Notes under the pieces: model-generated
Told to the model about the DNA's origin: nothing
The model's database searches: none
The model's input: the letters and a program-made list of their open reading frames with translations, nothing else
NCBI GenBank assembly: GCA_937129385.1
Contig: CAKZNC010000042.1
Span: forward strand, 1-45,087
DNA length: 45,087 nucleotides
DNA from: an uncultured Bacteroidota bacterium
GTDB taxonomy: Bacteria > Bacteroidota > Bacteroidia > Bacteroidales > GCA-2748055
Reading direction: 5' to 3'
Shown: positions 7,534 through 16,473 of the stretch, piece by piece
Layout: each line of letters begins with the position of its first letter
Position numbering within the stretch: position 1 is the stretch's first letter
Position numbers and translations under genes: made by a program

Positions 7534-9618
7534 TCACAATTTCACAAACCTGCCGGTCCGGCTACCCGCCTGGTCCGTGATCCGCAACAGGTATACCGCA
7601 GGTAACAGGGAACTGACATCCAGCGGTTCGGAGGGATGCCATTCATTCCGCTCAAGCACTACCCTGCCCCATAGGTCGCAAACCTGTAAACAAACCAGCC
7701 CTTCTGCCCCTGATATCCTGAGCAGCTGATCCACCGGGTTAGGGAAAATCCTCAATCCGTCATTCGACAACTCATTGGTGCCGGTCTGACCGTCAACAGT
7801 TGCATGGAAAGAATTTGCATTCACAGTAAGGTCAAGGTCCACCGCTTCATCCCCGCTGTAGGGAAGCAACAATACCACCACCCCCTCCTGGGGTGGTTTG
7901 TGTGTGCAAATTCCCGCACGATAAGTGGTGTCCGTAACCTGGTAGGCAGATAAGAATTGTCCAGCCGGAAATTCGGGCACACCCAGTTTCGCTGCTTCTG
8001 CATCGGCGCTGACATTCAATCCGAGGAGTCCCTTCCCGGCATAAACTGCAATATATCCATCTTCCATTTTCAAGGTTACCTCCCCCTCAAGGGCAGATTT
8101 TTTATTCATCCCCGGGATGCCCGTTATACCTACCGAGTATTGCAGGATCAACCCGGCATCATAAGCAGTGATCGATCCGTTGCCGTCTACATTCGCGGTA
8201 CTGTCACGCCACGCCTCCCACGGCAGCGGGTCCAGCCCAGGCAGCGGATCCAGCCCCACAGAGTGCTGAAGCGCCAGGGCGGCATCATAGGCCTGCACCT
8301 CTCCATCATCGTTTACATCACCCGGACGAATCGGGATAATGTTGAATGTGGCACCATCAGCGGGAGCAGCTACAACCGGATTGCCATTCATGTCTGTTCC
8401 GCTGGAAAAGCTCACATCCACAACCCCGCCTGCCCTGGGAATGAAATAGAGAAAGCTGTATTCCGTGGGGCTCAGCCGTACCATCTCCAGTCCAGCTTCC
8501 GTAACAGCTCCACTCATGTCCATGGATACTGGTACAGCCGGATCCATCTCTTCGCTGAATGTGGCGGTGATCTGCAGCATATCTGAAAGCCGGTTGACCG
8601 TATCACTGTAAATGATCACTGCTGAAGGCGGCGTGGATTCCGATACCAGCACCTCCCCATTGTACAGCTCCGTGATGGAGAGGTTGTTCAGAAATGCGTC
8701 GGACAGACTGATCACTGAACTTCCCATTTCAAGTGTATTGAAAGTCAGCCACAGGATCTCCCCTGTTCCGATCAGCGGATCGGCACTCATGTAACTGATC
8801 GAAACCGATCCGTCCTGGTGGACATTTTCCGCCAGCGTTCCGCCGGCAGCCATGGTCCCGTTCACAGAGGCATAGGCATATTCGAGTAGCAATGGATCAT
8901 AGCTGATGTCAAACTGGTAAGAGATGATGTCGTCGGACTGCACCAGCTCACTCACCAGGATGCCCAGGTCAAAAGGCTCCCCGTTTTCCACCGTATCGGA
9001 AGCGACAAAAAGTGCAAAATCGCCCACCGGTGTGATCGTGCCGCCACCGGGAGAACCGTTGTGCGTTCCCGGATCACAGTCGGCGATGCCTGCAGGTTCG
9101 ATGGTCCATTCTGAAGAGAACCAGAGGGTGCCCGGACTGTCGACAAATTCATCCCTCACGGCACGGGAGTCGGTGTATTCCCAGGCCTCCCCGGTCCCGT
9201 CTGTATTGGTCTCCCCGTAGATATCATGGAGGGTGCCGGTCTCATGGTCCCCGCCGATGTAAAGAGAATAGGGATCATCGCCGTTCCCGGTGAGTATCCC
9301 GGTCTCCAGGTCAGGGGCAAATCCGTAGAAAGATTCGAAGGCACTGCCACCGATCACGTAGGTTCGTCCCGGGGCCACTGTCCCTGTAAGCTGAACGGTA
9401 CCCCAGGAGGTCCCGCCATTGCTCTGCCGTGTGAGGTACATCTCCGTAATACCGAAATCGACGGTCTCGCTCCCGGCATTGAAGAGTTCGATAAACCGAC
9501 CCGTATATTCATCCGAGGGATCTGCCACCTCGGAAATGAACAGGCCGTCCTGTGCGTTTGCATTCAGATAACCCGCCAGCAGCACGGTTATCCAGGTCAT
9601 TGTAATTTTTTTCATCAT
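7534..9618 (-). CDS. Secreted lamin-tail/cohesin/dockerin protein with T9SS sorting domain
   Basis: About 694 residues. Start ATG 9618 or 9615 is preferred over the GTG at 9621. After a signal peptide (cleavage near ANAQ) comes a lamin-tail domain (about 25-165; LFISEVADPSDEYTGRFIEL is typical). A cohesin-like domain follows at about 200-330 (FALFVASDTVENGEPFDLGI, then ISYQFDISYDPLLLEYA). Next are an Ig-like domain (about 332-428) and a dockerin-like pair at 433-500, with two calcium-loop motifs GDVNDDGEVQAYDA and NVDGNGSITAYDA. A type A T9SS C-terminal domain (about 620-695) starts LRIFPNPV and ends GSRTGRFVKL. The protein should be exported by T9SS and anchored or released at the surface. 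No catalytic domain is visible, so a scaffold or adhesion role is inferred. It is divergent from porV. Confidence 0.85.
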   Translation of the reverse strand: MMKKITMTWITVLLAGYLNANAQDGLFISEVADPSDEYTGRFIELFNAGSETVDFGITEMYLTRQSNGGTSWGTVQLTGTVAPGRTYVIGGSAFESFYGFAPDLETGILTGNGDDPYSLYIGGDHETGTLHDIYGETNTDGTGEAWEYTDSRAVRDEFVDSPGTLWFSSEWTIEPAGIADCDPGTHNGSPGGGTITPVGDFALFVASDTVENGEPFDLGILVSELVQSDDIISYQFDISYDPLLLEYAYASVNGTMAAGGTLAENVHQDGSVSISYMSADPLIGTGEILWLTFNTLEMGSSVISLSDAFLNNLSITELYNGEVLVSESTPPSAVIIYSDTVNRLSDMLQITATFSEEMDPAVPVSMDMSGAVTEAGLEMVRLSPTEYSFLYFIPRAGGVVDVSFSSGTDMNGNPVVAAPADGATFNIIPIRPGDVNDDGEVQAYDAALALQHSVGLDPLPGLDPLPWEAWRDSTANVDGNGSITAYDAGLILQYSVGITGIPGMNKKSALEGEVTLKMEDGYIAVYAGKGLLGLNVSADAEAAKLGVPEFPAGQFLSAYQVTDTTYRAGICTHKPPQEGVVVLLLPYSGDEAVDLDLTVNANSFHATVDGQTGTNELSNDGLRIFPNPVDQLLRISGAEGLVCLQVCDLWGRVVLERNEWHPSEPLDVSSLLPAVYLLRITDQAGSRTGRFVKL

Positions 9619-9743
9619 CACATATTTTTAGGTGAATATTCAGTTGTTAATGTGACGAGGATAAGAAATATCGCTCCGGGGAAGAAGAAATACGAAAGCA
9701 CTGATTCAATGCGTTATACTTTTAAACCCTCAACCGTTTCTGC

Positions 9744-11027
9744 ATGAAAACCCGTCAAAAAAACAGGCAGTTCCACCTATTCAGCAGCAACCAGGCCCGA
9801 ATATTTCTCATGGTATGGATGCTGATCATCGTTGCGACCAACATCCAGGCCCAGGTCAACATGGACAGAATTAATGGCAGCTCAATGAACGCAATATCAA
9901 CTGCTGTTCCTTTTGTTACGATTGCCCCGGATGGAAGGTCTTCCGGCATGGGTGACGTGGGGGTGGCGACCTCGCCTGACGTGAATTCCCAGCACTGGAA
10001 CCCGGCCAAATATCCGTTTGCCGAACCAAAGGGTGGGATTGCCTTCAACTATGCCACATGGCTCAAGAATCTTGGAATTGACAATATCAACCTCTCCTAC
10101 CTGGTGGGATATTTCAAACCGGATTCAGTGAGTGCCATCAGCAGTTCATTCCGCTATTTCTCACTGGGTGAATATGTCTTTACATCGAATAACGGGGTGA
10201 TCCTTGACAGGGTGAAGCCATTCGAATTCACCCTGGATGCTGGCTATTCGAGAAAATTAACAAAACACCTGTCTGCAGGTATCCTGGCCAGGTATATCTT
10301 TTCAAACTTAACAAAGTCAAGTCCCTATGCACCAGACGACACCTATCCCGGAACATCCATTGCAGCTGATTTCGGCGTCTACTACCAGGATCTTTTCTTC
10401 CTGGAAGATCACAAAGTCAGGTATGCAGCCGGACTCAATATCTCCAATATGGGGACTCCCTTATCATATCACGATGACCAGAGAAAAAATCCAATTCCTT
10501 CAAACCTTCGTCTGGGTGGAAGCATAGAATATTTTTTCGATCATGCACATTCCATCTCCCTGAATGCTGATCTCAACAAATTGATGGTACCTACACCAGG
10601 TCTATACACCACAGATTCCATTACCGGGAACCAGATCCTCCTGTATGGAAGAGGAGAACCCTCTTCGATCTTCGAGGGTATCTATTCCTCATTTTATGAT
10701 GCACCGGGATATCTTCTGGAGGACGGCTCCAGGAGTGTGCTGCTCGAAGAGCTACATGAGGTGATGATCGGGGCAGGGATCGAATATGGTTTTTACGATC
10801 TGTTTAAAGTGAGAGCAGGGTATTTTCATGAGCACGCAACAAAGGGAAACCGGAAGTATTTTTCCTGTGGTGCGGGATTGCACATCGACATTTTCGCCAT
10901 CGATTTTTCATACCTTTTTCCTGTAATGGATGACAGTCCGCTTGAAAACACATACAGGATCATGCTCTCCATAGATTTTGGTCGGCCCCGTGGAAATTTC
11001 CTGCCGGCAGACCTGTTCAATGACTAA
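9744..11027 (+). CDS. porV: T9SS outer-membrane protein PorV
   Basis: Outer-membrane beta-barrel of the FadL-like PorV/LptO family. In the T9SS it receives cargo from the translocon channel and hands it to the sortase PorU for anchoring. 427 residues; signal peptide to about residue 36 (ATNIQA). Family marks include TAVPFVTIAPDGRSSGMGD near the mature N-terminus, SQHWNPAKYPF, and repeated amphipathic strands ending with YRIMLSIDFGRPRGN. The N-terminal extension before the hydrophobic core is slightly long; no better downstream start is seen. The neighbour across the divergent intergenic region is a cargo-type protein with a T9SS domain, which fits, though porV normally serves many cargos. A 7-base inverted repeat (11022-11047) overlaps the stop codon but lacks a T-tract. 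Confidence 0.85.
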   Translation: MKTRQKNRQFHLFSSNQARIFLMVWMLIIVATNIQAQVNMDRINGSSMNAISTAVPFVTIAPDGRSSGMGDVGVATSPDVNSQHWNPAKYPFAEPKGGIAFNYATWLKNLGIDNINLSYLVGYFKPDSVSAISSSFRYFSLGEYVFTSNNGVILDRVKPFEFTLDAGYSRKLTKHLSAGILARYIFSNLTKSSPYAPDDTYPGTSIAADFGVYYQDLFFLEDHKVRYAAGLNISNMGTPLSYHDDQRKNPIPSNLRLGGSIEYFFDHAHSISLNADLNKLMVPTPGLYTTDSITGNQILLYGRGEPSSIFEGIYSSFYDAPGYLLEDGSRSVLLEELHEVMIGAGIEYGFYDLFKVRAGYFHEHATKGNRKYFSCGAGLHIDIFAIDFSYLFPVMDDSPLENTYRIMLSIDFGRPRGNFLPADLFND

Positions 11028-11225
11028 TTAATTATTTTTCATTAGTCTGAATAAGAACTGTCAGATTGTGTACGGCAAAGGAGGGAACATTCAACTATTT
11101 TTTTCATAACTTGTCTCTCCGGGCAGATCGCACATTGCAGTGCCTCTCGCGTTTCCTCTTTTTGTTCCGCCATGCCCGGATGGTGGCCTGTGAAAAGATA
11201 AGTTCAGGCATCCCGAGTAAACTGA

Positions 11226-14200
11226 ATGAATATGACCGACGCGAAGAAGATCATCCACCTGGGATTCGACATAGGCTCCATCTCGATCAACACGATTGTC
11301 ATGGACGACGACAGGAACATCATTGAAAACCGATACGACCACTGCCAGGGCAAACCATTTGTTCTCCTGAGAAAATTGCTCAAAGAGCTGGAGTCGGAAT
11401 ACGCCACCAATAATTTCGGTACCATCGCCTTTACAGGTACCGGGGGGAAGCTTGCCGCCGAACTGGTGGGTGGAAAATACATCAATGAGATCATTGCACA
11501 ATCCACATCGGTTGCAAGTATGTTTCCCGAAGTGCGTACCATCATCGAAATGGGCGGAGAAGATTCCAAGCTGATCTTCATGGAAGAGGTGGAACAAAAG
11601 TCCTCGCGTCTTTCAGATTTCTCATTGAACACATTATGCGCAGCCGGAACAGGCTCTTTCCTCGATCAACAGGCCAAACGCATCGGCGTATCCATCGAGA
11701 ATGAATTCGGTGAGCTCTCCCTGAAATCTGAAAACCCGCCACGCATTGCCGGTCGGTGTTCGGTCTTCGCCAAAAGCGACATGATCCACCTGCAGCAGAT
11801 TGCCACACCGGTGCATGACATCGTGGCCGGACTCTGTTTTGCCGTGGCCCGCAACTTCATCAGTTCCCTGGGCCGTGGGAAGACCATCGAGTACCCCGCA
11901 GTCTTCCAGGGCGGAGTTGCCGCCAACAAGGGAATGGTGCGTGCCTTCAGGGAGTTACTGAATGTAAGCGAAGAGGAGCTGGTCATCCCCGAATACCATG
12001 CCTCCATGGGCGCAATCGGTGCAGTCTATTACCAGCTGGACCAGCAAAAACATGAACCCTCAACATTTCCGGGGCTGGTTAAACTGAATGATTATATCGA
12101 AGGGGAGAAATCCCGGGGCAAAACATTCCAGCCGCTCCACAGGCCGGAGTCGACCTACAACAAGGAGCTTTACAAAATACCTGAAGGTGTAAACGATTAC
12201 GAGGTCTACCTGGGCCTGGACATCGGATCCCTCAGCACCAACGTGGTCCTGATCGATGACAAAAACAGGGTCGTTGCCCGCCGCTACCTGCCTACGGCCA
12301 GCAAACCGCTGGATGCCATCAGGCGGGGGATGACGGAAATCTTCGAAGAGGTGGGTGACCGCGTTGTTGTGAAGGCCGCCGGAACAACCGGTTCTGGAAG
12401 GTACCTCACAGGCGACTTCATCGGTGCCGACCTGATCAGAAACGAGATTACCGCACAAGCCACTGCCGCCATCGCATATGATCCGAAGGTGGATACCATC
12501 TTTGAGATCGGCGGACAGGATTCAAAATACATCAGCATCGACAACGGCGTAGTGATTGATTTTGAGATGAATAAGGTATGTGCTGCCGGAACAGGATCCT
12601 TCCTGGAGGAGCAGGCCGAGAAGCTCGACATTAGCATCATCGAGGAGTTCGGAAACCTGGCCCTTGGTGCACAGCAGCCTGCAGGCCTCGGCGACCGCTG
12701 CACTGTATTCATGGAGTCAGACCTCAACTCATTCCAACAGCGCGGCGTGGAAACGGAGAACCTGGTGGGCGGACTCGCATACTCCATCGTCCACAATTAC
12801 ATCCAGAAGGTGGTCAGGAAAAAACGGGTCGGAGACCACATCCTCTTCCAGGGAGGCGTGACCAACAACCGCGCAGTGGTGGCCGCTTTTGAACAGGTCA
12901 CCGGCAAAAAGATCCACATCCCGCCACATTTTGATGTCACGGGCGCCATCGGTGCAGCCATGCTGGCACGTGACCATGTCATTCAGAACAAACTTGAGAC
13001 AAGATTCAAGGGGTTTGATATCAGCAAGATCCCCTACACCGTCGACAAATTCACCTGCAAGGCATGTTCCAACCAGTGTGAGATCCGCAGGATCCGCATC
13101 CAGGGCGAAAAGAAACCGCTGTTCTACGGCGGACGATGCGAGAAATATGAACTTGACGAGCGAAAAGGGAAAGGCAAAGGGATCCCCAACTACTTTGAGG
13201 AAAGACTGGAGATGCTCAACGACGGTTTCAAGGAACGACCCCCTGAAAAAGATGACATCACCATCGGCATCCCCAGGGGATTGATGATCTACTACCAGCA
13301 ATTCCCGTTTTGGAGGACCTTCTTCGGGGACCTCGGATTCAGGGTGGTGGTTTCGGATGAGACCAGTAACCAAACGGTCAAAAAAGCCCTGGGGCTTATC
13401 GTTGCCGAGACATGCTTCCCGGTGGAGGTGATGCATGGTCATATCTACGAATTACTGGAAAATGAGGAGGTGGACTATGTATTCACCCCTTTCATCATCA
13501 ATGCAAAAGCCGAAAAGGACAACCCAACCTCCAATTGCAACTGTCCGTGGGTGCAGACCTTCCCCTTCATGGTCAAGGCTTCGGTCAAAAAGGAACTGCG
13601 CAGTAAAATGCTGATTCCCGCTCTGAACTTCCGCTATTTTGGAAAAGTGACGGCGAAGGAACTGTATGATGCATTTGGTAAGAAATTCGGCATTTCGAAG
13701 AAAAAGATCACACAGGCAATGCATCATGCCGACCAGCGGCAGGCGGCTTTTGAACAACGTGTCGAAGAACGCGGAAAAGAGGTCATGGCCTCAATTCCCG
13801 ATGACAAAGAGTGCCTTGCCATTGTTGGCCGGCCTTACAACACCGGTGATCCTTCCCTGAACCTCAGCATGGTGGAGAAACTGATCAACCTCGATGTGGT
13901 TCCCATCCCCATGGACTATCTCCCGCTACATGAGCAGAAGATCACCGATCAGTACGGCAAAATGTACTGGCCCAACGGTCAGCGCATCCTCGCCGCAGCG
14001 CGGATCATCTCCGAGCACCCAAAGCTCCATGCCGTGTACATGGGGAACTTCCGGTGCGGGCCCGACTCCTTCCTCTCCCATTTCTTCCACGAGGAGATGG
14101 CGGGAAAACCCTACATGGAGATCGAGATTGACGAACACAGCGCCGATGCAGGCATGATCACGCGGTACGAAGCCTTTCTCGACAGCCTGAAAGGCGAGGC

Positions 14201-15512
14201 AAAGGACACCGGTCCGAAAGTGATCAACCGTCCGGGCGAATCCCCCAACTCCCCCATGGATGGACGCACCCTCTATTTCCCCTACATGAGTGATGCCTCC
14301 TACCTGGTTGCCGCAGCATGCCGTGGTTTCGGGATCCACTCCGAATCACTACCAATGCAATCGCAGGAAGACCTGGAGATTGCACGGAAACACACCTCCG
14401 GGAGGGAGTGCTTCCCCATGATCTGTACCACGGGAAGCTTTTTGAAGAAACTGATGGAGCCCGATATAGATCCATCCAAAGTAAGCTTCTTCATGCCCGA
14501 CCACAATGGCCCCTGCCGCTTCGGTCAGTACAACAAATTCCAGCGGATCCTCTTCAACCGGCTGGGATATGACAAGGCCGAGATCATCTCCCCCAGTAAC
14601 GACAACAGCTACGAAGATATGTCGGGAGGTCACGGCACCAAGCTGCGCATCAACATCTGGAAAAGCTTCGTGGCCTTTGACGTCCTCCGCAAGTTCAAGC
14701 AGGAACACAAGCCCTATGAGCTGATCCCGGGGAACACGGAAAAGGTTTACAGGCACGGACTCAACGAACTTGCAAAATGTGCCGAAAACGGGGCAAAGAA
14801 CATTCCCGAAACCCTGGAACAGATCGGTCGCTCCTTCATGGAGATCCCCGTCTCAAACGGGAAACGCAAACCGGTGATCGCTGTCCTCGGTGAGATCTTC
14901 ATGCGCGACAATGCCTTCTGCAGTGCCAACCTGATTGACCGGCTGGAAAAATTCGGCGCGGAGACATGGATCGCCGGACTGTCGGAATGGCTCGTTTACT
15001 CAACGATCCGGTACACCCGCGACAGCAAATGGAAGGGCGACTATGGCGGAATTCTCAAATCGAAGATCCAGGAGTTCTCCCAGGACATGTCGGCCAAAAA
15101 AATTATCTCCCCTGTGAAGGATATGTTCGACCACCACCTGGAGGTATCTGTGAAGGATATGCTTGATGCCTGCGGTCCGTATGTACACCGCCATTACGAC
15201 GGAGATCCGGCCCCAAACCTGGGCACCTCGGTCGTGCTTGCAAACCGCGGCGTCTCGGGGATCGCCAACATCGAACCCTTCACCTGTATGCCGGGAACAC
15301 TGGTCACCTCATTGTCAGACAGCTTCAGGGGAGACCACAACAACATCCCCATGGTAGGCATCGCCTATGACGGACAGGAGGATGCATCCATCGAACTCCG
15401 CCTCCAGGCCTTCATGCACCAGGCCTACCAGTACAGGGATCAGAATAACCTGACCCAGTTCAACAATTGTCTTGTTAAAGAAAAGCCTGCCGCGAAAATG
15501 GTTGCGGATTAG
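11226..15512 (+). CDS. Tandem acyl-CoA dehydratase activase fused to dehydratase-like domains
   Basis: 1,428 residues, related to the 2-hydroxyglutaryl-CoA dehydratase activator/BadF ATPases and HgdB-type subunits. Two complete ASKHA ATPase-activase domains occur at about 8-275 and 326-590, each with a phosphate loop (GFDIGSISIN; GLDIGSLSTN) and the cluster-cysteine motif CAAGTGSFL (Cys138, Cys452) plus a second Cys (Cys178 in GRCSVF, Cys492 in DRCTVF). A cysteine-rich linker follows (Cys611, 614, 618 and 638 in GRCEKYE), then a DUF2229-like domain starting IGIPRGLMIYY (about 678) and a C-terminal dehydratase-related region. Authentic activators are homodimers sharing one [4Fe-4S] cluster; here the two halves could form that dimer within one chain. 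Oxygen-sensitive, ATP-driven electron transfer in the cytoplasm is expected, but the substrate is unknown. ATG 11232 is an alternative start. Confidence 0.88.
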   Translation: MNMTDAKKIIHLGFDIGSISINTIVMDDDRNIIENRYDHCQGKPFVLLRKLLKELESEYATNNFGTIAFTGTGGKLAAELVGGKYINEIIAQSTSVASMFPEVRTIIEMGGEDSKLIFMEEVEQKSSRLSDFSLNTLCAAGTGSFLDQQAKRIGVSIENEFGELSLKSENPPRIAGRCSVFAKSDMIHLQQIATPVHDIVAGLCFAVARNFISSLGRGKTIEYPAVFQGGVAANKGMVRAFRELLNVSEEELVIPEYHASMGAIGAVYYQLDQQKHEPSTFPGLVKLNDYIEGEKSRGKTFQPLHRPESTYNKELYKIPEGVNDYEVYLGLDIGSLSTNVVLIDDKNRVVARRYLPTASKPLDAIRRGMTEIFEEVGDRVVVKAAGTTGSGRYLTGDFIGADLIRNEITAQATAAIAYDPKVDTIFEIGGQDSKYISIDNGVVIDFEMNKVCAAGTGSFLEEQAEKLDISIIEEFGNLALGAQQPAGLGDRCTVFMESDLNSFQQRGVETENLVGGLAYSIVHNYIQKVVRKKRVGDHILFQGGVTNNRAVVAAFEQVTGKKIHIPPHFDVTGAIGAAMLARDHVIQNKLETRFKGFDISKIPYTVDKFTCKACSNQCEIRRIRIQGEKKPLFYGGRCEKYELDERKGKGKGIPNYFEERLEMLNDGFKERPPEKDDITIGIPRGLMIYYQQFPFWRTFFGDLGFRVVVSDETSNQTVKKALGLIVAETCFPVEVMHGHIYELLENEEVDYVFTPFIINAKAEKDNPTSNCNCPWVQTFPFMVKASVKKELRSKMLIPALNFRYFGKVTAKELYDAFGKKFGISKKKITQAMHHADQRQAAFEQRVEERGKEVMASIPDDKECLAIVGRPYNTGDPSLNLSMVEKLINLDVVPIPMDYLPLHEQKITDQYGKMYWPNGQRILAAARIISEHPKLHAVYMGNFRCGPDSFLSHFFHEEMAGKPYMEIEIDEHSADAGMITRYEAFLDSLKGEAKDTGPKVINRPGESPNSPMDGRTLYFPYMSDASYLVAAACRGFGIHSESLPMQSQEDLEIARKHTSGRECFPMICTTGSFLKKLMEPDIDPSKVSFFMPDHNGPCRFGQYNKFQRILFNRLGYDKAEIISPSNDNSYEDMSGGHGTKLRINIWKSFVAFDVLRKFKQEHKPYELIPGNTEKVYRHGLNELAKCAENGAKNIPETLEQIGRSFMEIPVSNGKRKPVIAVLGEIFMRDNAFCSANLIDRLEKFGAETWIAGLSEWLVYSTIRYTRDSKWKGDYGGILKSKIQEFSQDMSAKKIISPVKDMFDHHLEVSVKDMLDACGPYVHRHYDGDPAPNLGTSVVLANRGVSGIANIEPFTCMPGTLVTSLSDSFRGDHNNIPMVGIAYDGQEDASIELRLQAFMHQAYQYRDQNNLTQFNNCLVKEKPAAKMVAD

Positions 15513-15538
15513 GAACTGCCTTGCATCCAGACAAGCAA

Positions 15539-16225
15539 TTATATCGCCGGAAGCATCTTCACAAAGGAGATGCCTTCCGGTGTTACTTTTGCCTGGACTA
15601 TATGTACCTCAACCCCAGCCTCCTTCGCCCTGTCAAGTGCTTCCGCATATGCCGGATCAATATCCCTGGCCGGTGCAAAAGAGTCCACATCCATTCGCTG
15701 TACAAAGTAGAGCATCACCGCCCTTACCCCCCGTTTCCGGAGCCTGGTCAGTGCCTCCAGGTGTTTCTTGCCCCGGATCGTCACCGAATCAGGGAATTGA
15801 GCCTGACTTCCTGCTTTAAGTGTTACATTCTTCACCTCCATGAAGCACTCCTCATTATCGTTGCTCATATAGATATCAAACCTGCTGTCCTCCCATTTCA
15901 CCTCGCGCTTGTATGCTGAATATTGCGTGAATCCCGGGACAATCCCCTTCCTGATCCAGTCAAACACCACCTGGTTGGGAATGCCTGTATTGATACCCAC
16001 CCATCCGTCGCCGATCCTGATCATCTCCCAGGTGAAACGGGTTTTACGCTTCGGATCATTCACCGGACTGCAGTACACCTCCGCACCGGTTTCCAGGCAA
16101 CTTTTCATGGATCCTGAATTGGGACAGTGGGCCACCACCCCGGTCCCGTCATCCATTCTGATATCGGCGAGAAACCTTTTGTACCTCCTGATAAGACTGC
16201 CTCTGAGCAATGATTTGTATTCCAT
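15539..16225 (-). CDS. sfsA: DNA/RNA nuclease-fold protein SfsA
   Basis: 228 residues, full length for the SfsA (sugar fermentation stimulation) family. The N-terminal OB-like part contains FLADIRMDDGTGVVAHCPNS and GSMKSCLETGAEVY. The C-terminal part has a PD-(D/E)xK nuclease-like core (SRFDIYM, then ECFMEVKNVTL) followed by FPDSVTIRGKKHL. The family was named from an E. coli maltose-use phenotype and its molecular task remains uncertain; nucleic-acid binding or cleavage has been proposed. The gene is convergent with the activase gene, 26 bases apart, and has no obvious operon partner. Confidence 0.93.
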   Translation of the reverse strand: MEYKSLLRGSLIRRYKRFLADIRMDDGTGVVAHCPNSGSMKSCLETGAEVYCSPVNDPKRKTRFTWEMIRIGDGWVGINTGIPNQVVFDWIRKGIVPGFTQYSAYKREVKWEDSRFDIYMSNDNEECFMEVKNVTLKAGSQAQFPDSVTIRGKKHLEALTRLRKRGVRAVMLYFVQRMDVDSFAPARDIDPAYAEALDRAKEAGVEVHIVQAKVTPEGISFVKMLPAI

Positions 16226-16473
16226 ATACCTAAATTAAAATAAAAAATGAACATGAATTCATTTCAACGATTCAAAGAATTCACTAAATTTAATGGTTCA
16301 TAGATTAACTGATCTGTCATTACAGTCAGCGTAGCTGGATCACAAAGTCTGAGAATATGCCGGGTATAAATTATAGAGCGCAATATACCAAGGTATTCGA
16401 GGATTTAGATTTTTTGTTGTAACGCAGTTATCGGACTTTACAGACAGACACTAACTAAACTAACACTATTCAT

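Noticed and set aside
11022-11047. Inverted repeat GACTAAT/ATTAGTC over the porV stop codon
   Set aside because: AT-rich 7-base stem with a 12-base loop and no following T-tract; may be chance.
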